Assembly (NCBI GenBank): GCA_030430075.1
Contig: JAUIGN010000012.1
Coordinates: 121,680-185,679 of the forward strand
Reading direction: 5' to 3'
Origin: a bacterium
Lineage (GTDB): Bacteria; Planctomycetota; Planctomycetia; Pirellulales; Pirellulaceae
Length of the DNA: 64,000 bases
Below are positions 1-9,079 of this stretch, one piece after another; within the stretch, counting starts at the first letter, position 1, and each line of letters begins with the position of its first letter. A model generated the notes under the pieces. The model searched no databases. It was not told where the DNA came from and saw only the letters and a program-made list of their open reading frames with translations. The position numbers and the translations under genes are program-made.

Positions 1-1
1 C

Positions 2-805
2 CGCCAGGCCGATTTCTCGCGTGTCGGTCGCTGGCTGGCGGAACATAGCCTGCTCTCCAAGGCGGCGACGCCGGCCGAGGCAATTCCTGCCGTACTGCAT
101 CCGGCCCAGCCTCCCGAGCTGCTCATCGTGGCCCAGTCGCGTCCCGGCCAGTTTGCCCAAGGGGACGTCGAAGCGCTCCACCGCCTGGCGCCGCTGGCTC
201 GCCTGGCCGTCGTGGCCGGTACGTGGTGCGAAGGCGAGATTCGGACCGGTGCTCCCTGGAACGGTGTGCTCCGCCTCTATTGGCATCAGGCCGAAGCACG
301 CCTTCGTGAACTGTTGTGCGATGCCTGTCCTCTCTGGAACTACCCCCGCACAGCGACGGACGTCGAACGGTTGCTCGATGCGCCCCGTCCGGCACATCAC
401 GGCGCACAAAAGCTGATCGCGATCGGTACCGAGTCGTCGCTCAGCTACCAGGGGTTGGCTGCCACCTGCGAGTCGGCCGGGTATGCGACCGTTTGGGTGC
501 CGCCCCGTCAGTTGACGATGGTGCATCATCCGGCGGCAGGAATTTGGGACGAAGGTCACCGGCCGGACGATTCCCAGCCGGCGCTCGCCGCATTCCTGAA
601 GGCGCTGGCCGGCGCGCCGTGTGTGGCGCTCGTGAACTTTCCCCGGGAAGTGGACTATCAGCGGCTTCAACGAGTGGGCGTGCGGCAACTGATTGCCAAG
701 CCCTTCCTCAACTCGGACCTCTTGGGGTTCCTCGACGAATCGTCACGCAGCGCGGCGGGTCATTCGGCTGCAGGTCGTTCTTCTGCGGGTCGGGCCGTCG
801 CCTAG
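2..805 (+). CDS. Hypothetical protein, 5' end cut by window edge
   Basis: The frame is open from base 2 with no start needed, so the gene begins before the window; about 267 residues are visible. The protein has alternating hydrophobic strands (ELLIVAQSR, RLAVVAGTWCEGE, KLIAIGTES, PCVALVNFPRE) consistent with a Rossmann or receiver-like alpha/beta fold, and a low-complexity Ser/Ala/Gly-Arg tail over the last 20 residues. I do not recognise the family. The segment around KPFLNSDLLGFLDE resembles the end of a response-regulator receiver domain, where a lysine-proline pair precedes the last helix, but no conserved phospho-acceptor aspartate context is clear. The gene converges on the pseudouridine synthase downstream. 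Confidence 0.6.
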   Translation, partial: RQADFSRVGRWLAEHSLLSKAATPAEAIPAVLHPAQPPELLIVAQSRPGQFAQGDVEALHRLAPLARLAVVAGTWCEGEIRTGAPWNGVLRLYWHQAEARLRELLCDACPLWNYPRTATDVERLLDAPRPAHHGAQKLIAIGTESSLSYQGLAATCESAGYATVWVPPRQLTMVHHPAAGIWDEGHRPDDSQPALAAFLKALAGAPCVALVNFPREVDYQRLQRVGVRQLIAKPFLNSDLLGFLDESSRSAAGHSAAGRSSAGRAVA

Positions 806-929
806 CGTCCGGTTTGTGCGGCGATCAACGGAACGGTGGTCGGTCGCCCGACGGCTGCTGAATGATTCGGGTGAGCGTCACGCTTCAAGCGCGGCGGCCC
901 GTTGAACGGCATTGATCGGTCCGCCAAGG

Positions 930-1601
930 TCATGACGCCAGGCCGAATTCGCGCCAGGCGGCCGGTAGCGGTGCGGTGATTTCCAGGGGCGTGTTGGCGA
1001 CGGGGTGCTGGAAGGTCAGGCTTCGTGCATGCAGGGCAATTCCCTTGGGGAACGCCCGCCGCGAGCCATACTTGCGATCTCCCAGAATCGGAAATCCATG
1101 GTGCGACAATTGGAGTCGGATCTGGTGTTTGCGTCCGGTCTCCAGTTCGACTTCGATGAGCGTCGCAGCGCCCGCTGGCCGGACTGCGCGGTAGCTGAGC
1201 CGTGCTTCCTGTGCTTCCGGGTGGCCGGCGTCGCAGACGTGCATCCGACGATGCCGCTCGTCCTTGCGGACCCAGTCAACGAGTCGTGCCTGGGGTGGGG
1301 TGGGCCGGCGTTCGATCAACGCCCAGTAGCGCTTCACGACGTCGCGGTCGTGAAACTGGCGAGTTAGCCGGGCGGCCGCTTTTGAGGTGCGGGCGATCAC
1401 CACGACTCCGGTCACCGGCGCATCCAGACGGCTGACGATGCCCAGGTAAACGTTGCCCGGCTTGTTGTATTTCTTTTTGATGTACTGTTTGGCTTCCGCC
1501 AACAAGCTCGGCTCGCCCGCAGGGACGCCCATGGTCGCCAGATGCGCCGGTTTGTTGACGACCAGCAGATGGTTGTCTTCATGCAGTACGGAGAATAGCA
1601 T
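930..1601 (-). CDS. RluA/RluD-family RNA pseudouridine synthase
   Basis: Predicted to isomerise uridine to pseudouridine in rRNA or tRNA. The 223-residue protein starts LFSVLHEDNHLLVVNKPAH, the usual opening of the RluA catalytic domain without an S4 domain. The catalytic aspartate is D60 in SRLDAPVTG; the family normally reads HRLD, so serine replaces the histidine here. The C-terminal GRKHQIR and ILGDRKYG motifs are intact. The frame stays open upstream, but that extension is Arg/Ser-rich and does not resemble the family, so the ATG at 1601 is preferred. The start lies about 75 bp from the divergent maf gene, so the two may share a promoter region. The exact RNA target cannot be told. Confidence 0.87.
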   Translation of the reverse strand: MLFSVLHEDNHLLVVNKPAHLATMGVPAGEPSLLAEAKQYIKKKYNKPGNVYLGIVSRLDAPVTGVVVIARTSKAAARLTRQFHDRDVVKRYWALIERRPTPPQARLVDWVRKDERHRRMHVCDAGHPEAQEARLSYRAVRPAGAATLIEVELETGRKHQIRLQLSHHGFPILGDRKYGSRRAFPKGIALHARSLTFQHPVANTPLEITAPLPAAWREFGLAS

Positions 1602-1674
1602 TTGGCGTGTACTGTTCGTCCCATCTCGATGTTGACTGGCCGCGATGGCATGCGGGGCCGGCTTCCCGCAGACC

Positions 1675-2274
1675 ATGACCCATCCCGAGATCAAACTGGT
1701 CCTGGCCAGCCAATCGCCGCGCCGTCGCGAGCTACTGCGGGCGGCCGGGTACACCTTTGACGTCATTCCACCTCGGGATGGCGTCGAAGGCGGTCCGATG
1801 CCGCGCGAGACGCCGTCGGAGTATGTGGCCCGCCTAGCCTACCAGAAAGCGGCCGACGTCGCAGGACGCTGCCCGCCCGCGATTGTCATCGGTTGCGATA
1901 CCGTGGCGGAATGCGGTGGCCAGGTGTTGGGCAAACCGACCGACCGGGCCGACGCCGAACGCATGCTGCGAATGATGAGCGGTCGTGTGCATCACGTTTA
2001 CAGTGGACTTTGCCTCTGGCGGACCCACGATGCCACGACGTTGGTCGACGTGGAAACCACCAAGCTCAAGATGGCTCCGCTTTCCACCGCCAAGCTGAAC
2101 GCGCATCTGGATTCGAACCGCTGGCAAGGGAAGGCAGGCGCCTTCGGATTTCAGGATGGTAACGACTGGGTGAAGATCATCGTGGGAAGCGAATCGAATG
2201 TGGTGGGGCTTCCCATGAAATTATTCGCCAGGATGTTGAACGAACTCAACCGCGCGGAAATCCGTCCACGATAA
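1675..2274 (+). CDS. maf: Maf-family nucleoside triphosphate pyrophosphatase
   Basis: House-cleaning enzyme that hydrolyses non-canonical or excess nucleoside triphosphates to monophosphate and pyrophosphate in the cytoplasm. The 199-residue length is normal. The signature SQSPRRRELL lies at residues 12-21 and the metal-binding or catalytic Asp is in GCDTVAE (D75). The KAGAFGFQD and VVGLPMKLF motifs near the C terminus are also typical of the family; the more usual form is KAGAYGIQ. The start at 1675 gives the family-standard N terminus; an upstream in-frame start would add ten unconserved residues. The gene is divergent from the RluA gene and convergent with the M20 gene. Confidence 0.9.
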   Translation: MTHPEIKLVLASQSPRRRELLRAAGYTFDVIPPRDGVEGGPMPRETPSEYVARLAYQKAADVAGRCPPAIVIGCDTVAECGGQVLGKPTDRADAERMLRMMSGRVHHVYSGLCLWRTHDATTLVDVETTKLKMAPLSTAKLNAHLDSNRWQGKAGAFGFQDGNDWVKIIVGSESNVVGLPMKLFARMLNELNRAEIRPR

Positions 2275-2351
2275 GTTCCGATCCGGGGGTGGTGGGAAGG
2301 TGGCAGTTAGGACGCGCGACGTGTTGCTGGTGGCTCGTCGCTGCAAGAGGC

Positions 2352-2393
2352 CAGGCCGCATTGCGTCATGCACAGCATGACGTTCGGAAGGAC
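2352..2393. repeat. Intergenic palindromic repeat, copy 1
   Basis: Bases 2365-2381 form GTCATGC-ACA-GCATGAC, two perfect 7-bp arms around a 3-nt loop. The copy at 50252-50293 matches 27 of the first 30 bases and most of the following 12. Both copies lie between genes. It looks like a dispersed REP-like element. Confidence 0.6.
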
Positions 2394-2472
2394 GGCAAGG
2401 TGGCATGCTCAGCGGGCGTGCTGTGCAGGACGATTCGTGCTGGTGCCGGCGCTGGCTGCCTCGCGTCACCGA

Positions 2473-3936
2473 CTAGCGAATTTGTCGCGGTGGTGCCTGG
2501 CCGTCGGGAATGAAACTGAAGTACTTGCGACCGTCCATCCGTTGCTGCCAGTCTTCCCGCGCGGCTGCCAGGAGTTGTGGATCCTCGAACAGGTCAACCG
2601 CCGTCACGGCCAGCACTTTGGCGGCGTAGACGATCCCCTTCTCGCCGATGGAGGAGCCGATACTAGCGACGTTCTGCCAACTGTGTCCGGGGCTTTGTGC
2701 CACCAGGCAGGTCGTCCTCAGACCGCCGGTTGGCACCCGCCAACTGATGTCGCCCACGTCGGTGGATCCCTTGCTGGGTTGCGTGCCCACCGGCTCGCGG
2801 TGAATCGCCTCGTCGATCGCCAGGGGGAATTCGGTTCCGAACTGGGCCGTGAGTGGCGATTGCAAGCGGCGGGCGAACTCGACTTCACGCTGGTCGAAGC
2901 GGGGCGCGCCGATGCGTTCCAGGTTGGCGGTGATCAATTCAGAGAGGGGGGCGTTGACCACGATTTCGTGGCAATCGGTGTCGACGGCGACGCGCAGTTT
3001 CGTACGGGTCATCAGGGCGGCCCCTTTGGCAATGTCCTGGAGCCAGCGAAAATTGCGTTCCACATCCTGGTGAGCATCCGCGCGGACGAAATACCAGACC
3101 GTGGCGGTCGGCGGCACAACGTTCGGCTGACCGCCGCCATCGGTAATCACGTAGTGCAGGCGAGCGTCTTCCTTGATATGCTCGCGCATGAAGTTTGCTC
3201 CGATGTTCATCAGTTCGACCGCGTCCAACGCACTGCGTCCACTTTCGGGGCTGACCGAGGCGTGGGACGGCGTGCCCGCGAAAGTGAACTTGGCGGAGAC
3301 CAGCGCTTTGCTGCTACCGCTCCAGGCCTGGTTCCGGCTTCCCGGGTGCCAGTGCAGGCAGACGTCCAGGTCGTCAAACTGGCCGTCAAGCGTCATGTAG
3401 ACCTTGCCGATGACCGTCTCTTCCGCCGGTGTTCCGTAGAGCCGGATCGTGCCCGGGAGATGGTGCTTTTCCAGGGCGGCGCGGACTGCCAGGGCAGCCC
3501 CTAAGGCGCCGGAGCCGAGCCCGCTATGGCCGCAGGCGTGCCCGGCCGCCCCCTCACGGACGGCGACCCGTTCGGGAGCGACCTGCTGTGACATGCCGGG
3601 CAACGCATCGTATTCCGCCAGAATGCCGATGATCGGCTTCCCGCTGCCGTAGCTGGCCACGAAGGCGGTCGGCATCTTGGCCACGCCCGCGTCGACGCGG
3701 AAGCCCGCCTCGCGCAGTTGGTCGATCAACAGTCGGCTCGATTTCTGTTCCTGCAAGCCGATTTCGGCGAGCTCCCAGAGCTGCCGATTGGTCTCCTTGA
3801 TCTGCGCCTCCCGCCGTTCGACATCGGCAACGGCCGTCTGCTCGGCCGGACGCAGAGCGGGATGTTCATCCGCGGTTGTGGTGGTTCCGGAGGCGAAGAG
3901 CCAGGGTATGCAGAGCAGGAGGGCAGCAGGTCGCAT
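2473..3936 (-). CDS. M20 family amidohydrolase (AbgB-like), secreted
   Basis: Metal-dependent amidohydrolase of peptidase family M20 subgroup D, resembling p-aminobenzoyl-glutamate hydrolase subunit B. The 487-residue protein has an N-terminal signal peptide (AALLLCIPWLFASG), so it probably acts outside the cytoplasm. Metal-site motifs are AEYDALPG (107-114), HACGH (133-137) and TPAEE (169-173). The middle segment around SHASVSPE and SALDAVELM is the usual dimerisation domain. The ATG at 3936 is preceded by GGAGAATCCG, a good ribosome site, and gives the signal peptide. The longer open frame upstream is not needed. The substrate is uncertain: amide-linked amino acids or acyl-amino acids are known for the family. 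Confidence 0.85.
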   Translation of the reverse strand: MRPAALLLCIPWLFASGTTTTADEHPALRPAEQTAVADVERREAQIKETNRQLWELAEIGLQEQKSSRLLIDQLREAGFRVDAGVAKMPTAFVASYGSGKPIIGILAEYDALPGMSQQVAPERVAVREGAAGHACGHSGLGSGALGAALAVRAALEKHHLPGTIRLYGTPAEETVIGKVYMTLDGQFDDLDVCLHWHPGSRNQAWSGSSKALVSAKFTFAGTPSHASVSPESGRSALDAVELMNIGANFMREHIKEDARLHYVITDGGGQPNVVPPTATVWYFVRADAHQDVERNFRWLQDIAKGAALMTRTKLRVAVDTDCHEIVVNAPLSELITANLERIGAPRFDQREVEFARRLQSPLTAQFGTEFPLAIDEAIHREPVGTQPSKGSTDVGDISWRVPTGGLRTTCLVAQSPGHSWQNVASIGSSIGEKGIVYAAKVLAVTAVDLFEDPQLLAAAREDWQQRMDGRKYFSFIPDGQAPPRQIR

Positions 3937-4035
3937 CGGATTCTCCAAAGCGGGATGGTCGCTCACGTCCATGCAACGGGACTGGCGGGACAGGGGTGGC
4001 GTGAACGTTGCGGGAGGGTATTCAGCGCGAGCCCC

Positions 4036-4064
4036 ATTATGTAACCTCGATCCGCTGGTCGCAA
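4036..4064 (-). promoter_or_regulatory. Candidate promoter of the M20 gene
   Basis: On the minus strand TTGCGA and CATAAT are separated by 17 bp. They lie about 100 bp before the ATG at 3936. The match is 4/6 and 5/6 to the sigma-70 consensus and was found by eye only. Confidence 0.4.
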
Positions 4065-4096
4065 CGAAATTCAACTCCCGCAGGAGAGCCCGCCCC

Positions 4097-4918
4097 ATGA
4101 CTGCAGAACCCCTTCGAATGTTGGTGCTTGGTGCCCACCCGGACGACGCCGAGTTTCACGCGGGTGGGCTGATCTCGATTTACCGCCGGCTGGGGCACGA
4201 CGTGAAGATTGTCTCGGTCACCAACGGCGCCGCCGGCCATCATCGCTTGGGGGCCGATGAGTTGGCGGTCGTCCGCAACGAGGAGGCGCAGGCGGTGGCC
4301 GCCCTGACGGGTGTGACGTTCGACGTCTGGGAGTTTCCCGACGGCCGGTTGCAGCCGACGCTCGATGTTCGCGCGCGGATCATTCGAGAAATCCGTTCGT
4401 TTCGCCCGGATCTCGTCCTCACCCACCGCACGAACGACTATCACCCGGACCACCGGGCCGTGGGGCAGGCCGTCCAGGACGCGTCTTACATGGTCACCGT
4501 GCCGTTGAGCGTGCCGGATGTTCCCGCCCTCCGGCGTGACCCGGTGGTCGCCTACATGGCCGATCTATTCACCAAGCCGTGCCCGCTCGTGCCGGACGTC
4601 GTTCTGGACGTGAGCGGCGAATTCGACGCCATTGTCGGCATGCTTGATTGCCACGAAAGTCAGGTTTATCAGTGGTTGCCTTATAATCGGGGGATTGCCG
4701 AGCAGGTTCCGGAGGGAGCGGCAGAACGCCGCGAGTGGCTTGCCGGTTGGTTCGCGGAACGTCCCCGGGCGGTTGCCGACCGGTTTCGGGAAGCACTGGT
4801 TGCAGCGTACGGACCTGCGGGCGAACGAATTGAGTTTGCCGAAGCGTACGAGATCAGCGAATACGCCGCCGGGCTGGATCAAGACCAGCGCGACCGGTTG
4901 TTTCCCAAGTCGGCATGA
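4097..4918 (+). CDS. PIG-L family deacetylase (BshB1-like)
   Basis: Zinc-dependent deacetylase of the LmbE/PIG-L family, which removes acetyl groups from N-acetylglucosamine-linked small molecules. The 273-residue protein has the zinc motif AHPDD at residues 13-17 and the second motif HRTNDYHPDHR at 110-120. Its size and sequence resemble the BshB1 branch of bacillithiol synthesis, but no bshA or bshC gene is visible in the window, so the substrate stays open. The start at 4097 is preceded by CAGGAGAG and coincides with the conserved N terminus. The gene is divergent from the M20 gene. Confidence 0.85.
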   Translation: MTAEPLRMLVLGAHPDDAEFHAGGLISIYRRLGHDVKIVSVTNGAAGHHRLGADELAVVRNEEAQAVAALTGVTFDVWEFPDGRLQPTLDVRARIIREIRSFRPDLVLTHRTNDYHPDHRAVGQAVQDASYMVTVPLSVPDVPALRRDPVVAYMADLFTKPCPLVPDVVLDVSGEFDAIVGMLDCHESQVYQWLPYNRGIAEQVPEGAAERREWLAGWFAERPRAVADRFREALVAAYGPAGERIEFAEAYEISEYAAGLDQDQRDRLFPKSA

Positions 4919-5031
4919 TTCGAAGCCGCAGGCGGCATGGCAGCCGACGTGGGCCGGGACGGGTGGGGCCGGGGAGCGGTTTCCGAGGGGTGGAGCGGGT
5001 CGGACGCCGCCGGTTGGCGAAACGGGGTGAT

Positions 5032-5060
5032 TTGACAATAATGAAGGGGCGAATGAGAAT
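5032..5060 (+). promoter_or_regulatory. Candidate promoter of the DoxX-oxidoreductase operon
   Basis: TTGACA and GAGAAT are separated by 17 bp, about 125 bp before the preferred DoxX start. The -35 is a perfect sigma-70 match and the -10 matches 4/6. Confidence 0.45.
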
Positions 5061-5183
5061 CTTCAGACGCGCTCCGATTGACGCTTGGGCGGGGAAATAC
5101 GGCCCCGTTCTCACTCCACCGGCTCGATCTGCGTCGTTCTATCCGATCGCCTTGCGAAGGGAGAGACTCCCCTGAATCCTTCT

Positions 5184-6080
5184 GTGCGAAAAATTGGCAT
5201 CGTGGCGATGGTGGCTTTAGTCGCCCTGCGGATCTGCATCGGCCTCCACTTTCTGGGTGAAGGGGTCGCCAAGTTTCGAAACCCCAAGCCGTATTCCGCC
5301 GGTTTCCTCAGCAACGCCAAGGGCTGGCTCGCTCCCAGCTTTCATCGACTCGTTTGGGACGCCGACGGATTGGCTCGGCTGGATGTCGACCAAACCGAGC
5401 AGCTGTGGGATACCTTCCGCGTCCAGGCCGGTGAGCGACTGGGCTTCGACGACGGGCAGAAAAAGGAAGCCCAGCGGATCTTCGAGGCACGGCTGGGCCA
5501 GTTGAACTGGTTCCTGGATCAGAATGCGGACAAGGTGGACGAGTACCGCAACGGTCTGGTTCGGCGGGCCGAAAATCGTCGCAATGAGGCACTCCACGAA
5601 GTCACGTCTCTGCGTGGTCAGCTCTACGAAATCGAAGCCGATCTCAACACCCTGAAAGGCGATCTGATACCGCCGATCGACCAGCTCTGGCAAGGGTATG
5701 AGCTCGAAATCAACGGGCTGGCGAACGACGACCAGAGGCGTCGCGGCTGGCAAACACTTCCCAAGCCGGGGCGGCGGTCCCTGGACTCGGAATCGATTGA
5801 TTCCATCATCCGGTACTTTGACGTGGCGGTGGGAGTCCTGTTGATTCTGGGCCTCTTCACGCGGCCCGCCGCCATCGCTGCCGCCTGCTTCTTAGCCTCG
5901 GTCATCGCCTCTCAGTGGCCCGGGGCCCAGGGAGCGGTTCCCGTTTGGCCACAGTTGATCGAAATGCTCGGACTTGCCGTTTTAGCGGCCATTGGGGCAG
6001 GACAAATCGCTGGATTGGATTGGCTGCTGAGTCCCGTCTATCGTTGGTGCTGCCGACCAAAACAAGGAAACGAATCATGA
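5184..6080 (+). CDS. DoxX family membrane protein with large insertion
   Basis: Inner-membrane protein of the DoxX/DUF417-like group. The first membrane segment (IVAMVALVALRICIGLHFLG) ends in the FLGEGVAKF motif typical of DoxX. About 200 polar, coiled-coil-like residues (5290-5800) follow, with heptad-rich stretches such as RGQLYEIEADLNTLKGDL. The remaining segments come last (VGVLLILGLFTRPAAIAAACFLA and IEMLGLAVLAAIGAGQIAG). Ordinary DoxX proteins are about 130-150 residues, so this is an enlarged form. The start is uncertain: GTG at 5184 is chosen, CTG at 5172 sits better behind a GGGAG motif, and TTG at 5085 is also open. The stop overlaps the next gene by ATGA, so translation is coupled to the oxidoreductase. 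Confidence 0.75.
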   Translation: MRKIGIVAMVALVALRICIGLHFLGEGVAKFRNPKPYSAGFLSNAKGWLAPSFHRLVWDADGLARLDVDQTEQLWDTFRVQAGERLGFDDGQKKEAQRIFEARLGQLNWFLDQNADKVDEYRNGLVRRAENRRNEALHEVTSLRGQLYEIEADLNTLKGDLIPPIDQLWQGYELEINGLANDDQRRRGWQTLPKPGRRSLDSESIDSIIRYFDVAVGVLLILGLFTRPAAIAAACFLASVIASQWPGAQGAVPVWPQLIEMLGLAVLAAIGAGQIAGLDWLLSPVYRWCCRPKQGNES

Positions 6081-7876
6081 ACAACCTGTCGCCCGAAGAA
6101 AAACAAGTTGGACAAGACAATTACTACGAAGCGATGGGAGTCTCGCGCCGTGACTTCATGAAGGGCCTGGTGGCGACCGGTGCCGTGACCGGCGCCGGGT
6201 TGGGCGGCGCGTATTTCGGCTACTCGCGAGTCGAGAACCCGGTCCGCATCGGTGTGATTGGCACCGGTGATGAAGGGAGCGTCCTGATCAATGCGACGAA
6301 CCCCGACTATCACCAGGTCGTGGCGATCGCAGATATTCGGCCCTACAACATCCACCGCGCGTTCCATGGTGACTGGGCCAGCGAGAACGCGATTGCGGCC
6401 CGCTGCGGCCTGATGACCAAGTACGGTTGGGCGACCGAGGACGAGGCGCGAAAGCACGTCAAAGTTTACGACAGCGACTACCGCGAACTCCTGAAGGATC
6501 CGGATGTCGAGGCGGTTGTGATCGCCGTCCCCCTCTTCATTCACGCTCAGGTGGCCATCGACGCGATGAAGGCGGGTAAACATGTGCTGACTGAGAAATT
6601 GATGGCCCACAACGTTGCCCAATGCAAGGTGATGGCGCGTGTCGCGGAAGAAACCGGCCTTTACCTGGCAACCGGCCACCAACGCCACTACAGCGTGCTC
6701 TACGATAACGCGGTCAATCTTCTCCAGTGGGGTCTGCTGGGCCAGATCCACCATATCCGCGCCCAATGGCACCGCGGTAATCTCCCGGGGCGGGACAGTT
6801 GGCAACAACCTTTGCCTGGCGGCGAACGGGCGATGGTGGATGGCGAGGAAATCGTCATCGACACCATTGCGGACAACTTGAAAAAATGGCAGGCGGCCGT
6901 CAAGAAGGAAAAAGACTCGTCCAAGTATGACCTGCTACAAAAACGGATCGCCCAGTGGGCCGCCTGGAATGCCGATCAGAAAATCAATGCCGCCGACTTC
7001 GGCTACGAAGACAAGAAGCTCAGCAACGGCCGGCAGCGAACGGCCCTCGAAGAGCTCTGTCGCTGGCGGCTCTGGGAACGGACCGGCGGCGGCTTGATGG
7101 CCGAATTGGGCAGCCACCAACTCGACGCGGCCAGCATTTTCATCAGCGCCATGCGGAATGACGGCAAGAAGGCCCATCCCTTGTCCGTGCACGCCGTCGG
7201 TGGACGCCATATTTTCGCGGCCGATCGGGAATGTGAGGATCATGTCTATTGCATGTTCGAGTTCCCAGGCCCGGAATACGATGCCAGCTTCGATGTCGGG
7301 TACCGGGATATCGTTTCCGATCTTCCCGACCCGAAGACGGGTGTCGCCGGCTACGAACAGGACCCGAACCGCAAGATCATGGTCTCCTACTCGTCGATTA
7401 ACGGGAACGGCTACGGTGGCTACGGCGAAATCGTGATGGGAACCAAGGGAACGCTGGTGCTCGAAAAAGAGCAGGAAGTCTATGTCTACAAGACCTCCGA
7501 CACGTCGTCGCGGATCAAGGTCAACACCGACTCGGGCGGGCCGACCATGGGCACGCAGGGGAGTGGGGGGCCAACCAAGGCGGCGGCCGTCGCTTCCGCT
7601 GCGGCATCCGGCCCGGTAAGCCGTGGCTACACCGAGGAACTCGAGCATTGGGCGTGGTGCATTCGCAACGCCTCGCCCGAAAACCAACCTCGGTGCAAGC
7701 CCTTGGTGGCGATGGGGGACGCCGTGATCGCCCTGACCGCGAACGTCGCGATCAAACGATCGATCCAAGGAGAGAGCGGTTACGTCAAGTTTGATGAAGC
7801 CTGGTTCGAAATTGAAAATGACGCGACACCGGATGGCAGTGACGTGGCGACCGAACGGGCAAACCTGGGTGCCTGA
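6077..7876 (+). CDS. Gfo/Idh/MocA oxidoreductase with Tat signal
   Basis: NAD(P)-dependent oxidoreductase of the glucose-fructose oxidoreductase family, probably acting on a sugar or inositol-type substrate outside the cytoplasm. The 599-residue protein carries a twin-arginine leader (SRRDFMKGLVATGA, residues 23-36), then the dinucleotide motif GVIGTGDEG (59-67), the sugar-dehydrogenase motif EKLMAHN and a second motif around GGGLMAELGSHQLD. It is longer than the usual 350-450 residues because of a charged helical insertion (about 6850-7060) and an Ala/Gly-rich linker near 7550-7620. The start overlaps the DoxX stop, giving a two-gene operon. The substrate is not known. Confidence 0.87.
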   Translation: MNNLSPEEKQVGQDNYYEAMGVSRRDFMKGLVATGAVTGAGLGGAYFGYSRVENPVRIGVIGTGDEGSVLINATNPDYHQVVAIADIRPYNIHRAFHGDWASENAIAARCGLMTKYGWATEDEARKHVKVYDSDYRELLKDPDVEAVVIAVPLFIHAQVAIDAMKAGKHVLTEKLMAHNVAQCKVMARVAEETGLYLATGHQRHYSVLYDNAVNLLQWGLLGQIHHIRAQWHRGNLPGRDSWQQPLPGGERAMVDGEEIVIDTIADNLKKWQAAVKKEKDSSKYDLLQKRIAQWAAWNADQKINAADFGYEDKKLSNGRQRTALEELCRWRLWERTGGGLMAELGSHQLDAASIFISAMRNDGKKAHPLSVHAVGGRHIFAADRECEDHVYCMFEFPGPEYDASFDVGYRDIVSDLPDPKTGVAGYEQDPNRKIMVSYSSINGNGYGGYGEIVMGTKGTLVLEKEQEVYVYKTSDTSSRIKVNTDSGGPTMGTQGSGGPTKAAAVASAAASGPVSRGYTEELEHWAWCIRNASPENQPRCKPLVAMGDAVIALTANVAIKRSIQGESGYVKFDEAWFEIENDATPDGSDVATERANLGA

Positions 7877-8153
7877 TCGGTTGGGCGCCGAGCCCACGAC
7901 TTGGCCGGTTCGGATCGCCGTCCGCAGTGGGTCGGCGGGTGGCGCGGGCAAGAGCGTGGAGGATGCCAGCCGGCAGCTTTGTCAGCAGCGGGGCTCTTTC
8001 GCGCCGCGTCGGCAGCGTCGTCAGATCATGTTCCGAGCGGGATAGGCGGCACGAAGCGACCGCTGATGCTAACGTTGATATTCACTGACAGGCGCAGACG
8101 CGCTGCAGGTGTCCCGGCAACGCGGGATGACCAATTCCAAAGGAGTTTGAGGG

Positions 8154-8996
8154 ATGGACAAGTGGCCAATCGGTGTCTTTACCAGCGTGGATGCGGGGCT
8201 TGGAGTGAAACTGGAGGTGGCGCATGAGCTGGCGGTTCCCACCATTCAACTGCACGCGCCTGCCAAAGAGACCCGCACCCAAGCGAACGCGGAACAGTTT
8301 CTGGCTACCTTGTCCGAGCTTGGGATCACATTGACTGCCGTGTTCGGCGGATTCGAAGGGGAAAGTTATGCGGACATTCCCACGGTCTCCAAGACGGTCG
8401 GTTTGGTGCCGCCGGAAACGCGGGCCGAGCGAACGCAGGAGATGAAGGAGATTGCGGACTTCGCCAAGCTGCTGAAATGCGACGTCGTCGCCCTGCACCT
8501 TGGCTTTGTGCCCCACGATACGAGTGACCCGCTTTACCAGGAAGTGTTGCAGATCACTCGGGAGATCTGTGACCACTGCAAGGCGAATGGTCAGGCCTTG
8601 CATCTCGAAACGGGTCAGGAGACGGCCGATAGCCTGCTGCAGTTTATCAGCGATGTCGAGCGGGATAATCTGTTCATCAATTTCGATCCTGCCAACATGA
8701 TCCTGTACGGAACAGGCGAACCGATCGAGGCGTTGCGGAAAGTCGGCAAGTACGTCCGTAGCGTGCATTGCAAAGATGGGAAATGGGCCGACAAGCCGGG
8801 GGAAGCGTGGGGTCAGGAAGTGCGGCTTGGGGAAGGTGATGTCGGTTTTGAAACCTACTTGCGGACACTTCAGGAAATTGGCTACGAAGGTCCTCTCACG
8901 ATCGAACGGGAAATTCCGCAAGAGCCCGAGCGGCAAAAGGAAGAAATTGGCCACGCCATCAATCTGTTGAGCGAGTTGAAGGCGAAGATTGGCTAG
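8154..8996 (+). CDS. Sugar phosphate isomerase/epimerase-like TIM barrel
   Basis: Protein of the AP-endonuclease-2/xylose-isomerase-like TIM-barrel family, 280 residues. Family-type metal-site segments are visible: LHLGFV after the third strand, HLETGQET, FINFDPANMI and SVHCKDGKW, which supply the usual Glu, Asp and His ligands. It probably interconverts a keto and aldo sugar or epimerises a sugar in the cytoplasm. The ATG at 8154 follows AAAGGAGTTTGAGGG, a strong ribosome site. It lies 277 bp downstream of the oxidoreductase on the same strand, so a joint pathway is plausible but inferred from proximity only. Confidence 0.83.
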   Translation: MDKWPIGVFTSVDAGLGVKLEVAHELAVPTIQLHAPAKETRTQANAEQFLATLSELGITLTAVFGGFEGESYADIPTVSKTVGLVPPETRAERTQEMKEIADFAKLLKCDVVALHLGFVPHDTSDPLYQEVLQITREICDHCKANGQALHLETGQETADSLLQFISDVERDNLFINFDPANMILYGTGEPIEALRKVGKYVRSVHCKDGKWADKPGEAWGQEVRLGEGDVGFETYLRTLQEIGYEGPLTIEREIPQEPERQKEEIGHAINLLSELKAKIG

Positions 8997-9079
8997 ACAC
9001 CGTTAGTTGCCACTTTCGTGTGCCCAGGCCGATTTCTCAAGCGGGTGGCGGGAAAATCATTCCTCGCTGCCGCCCTGCT

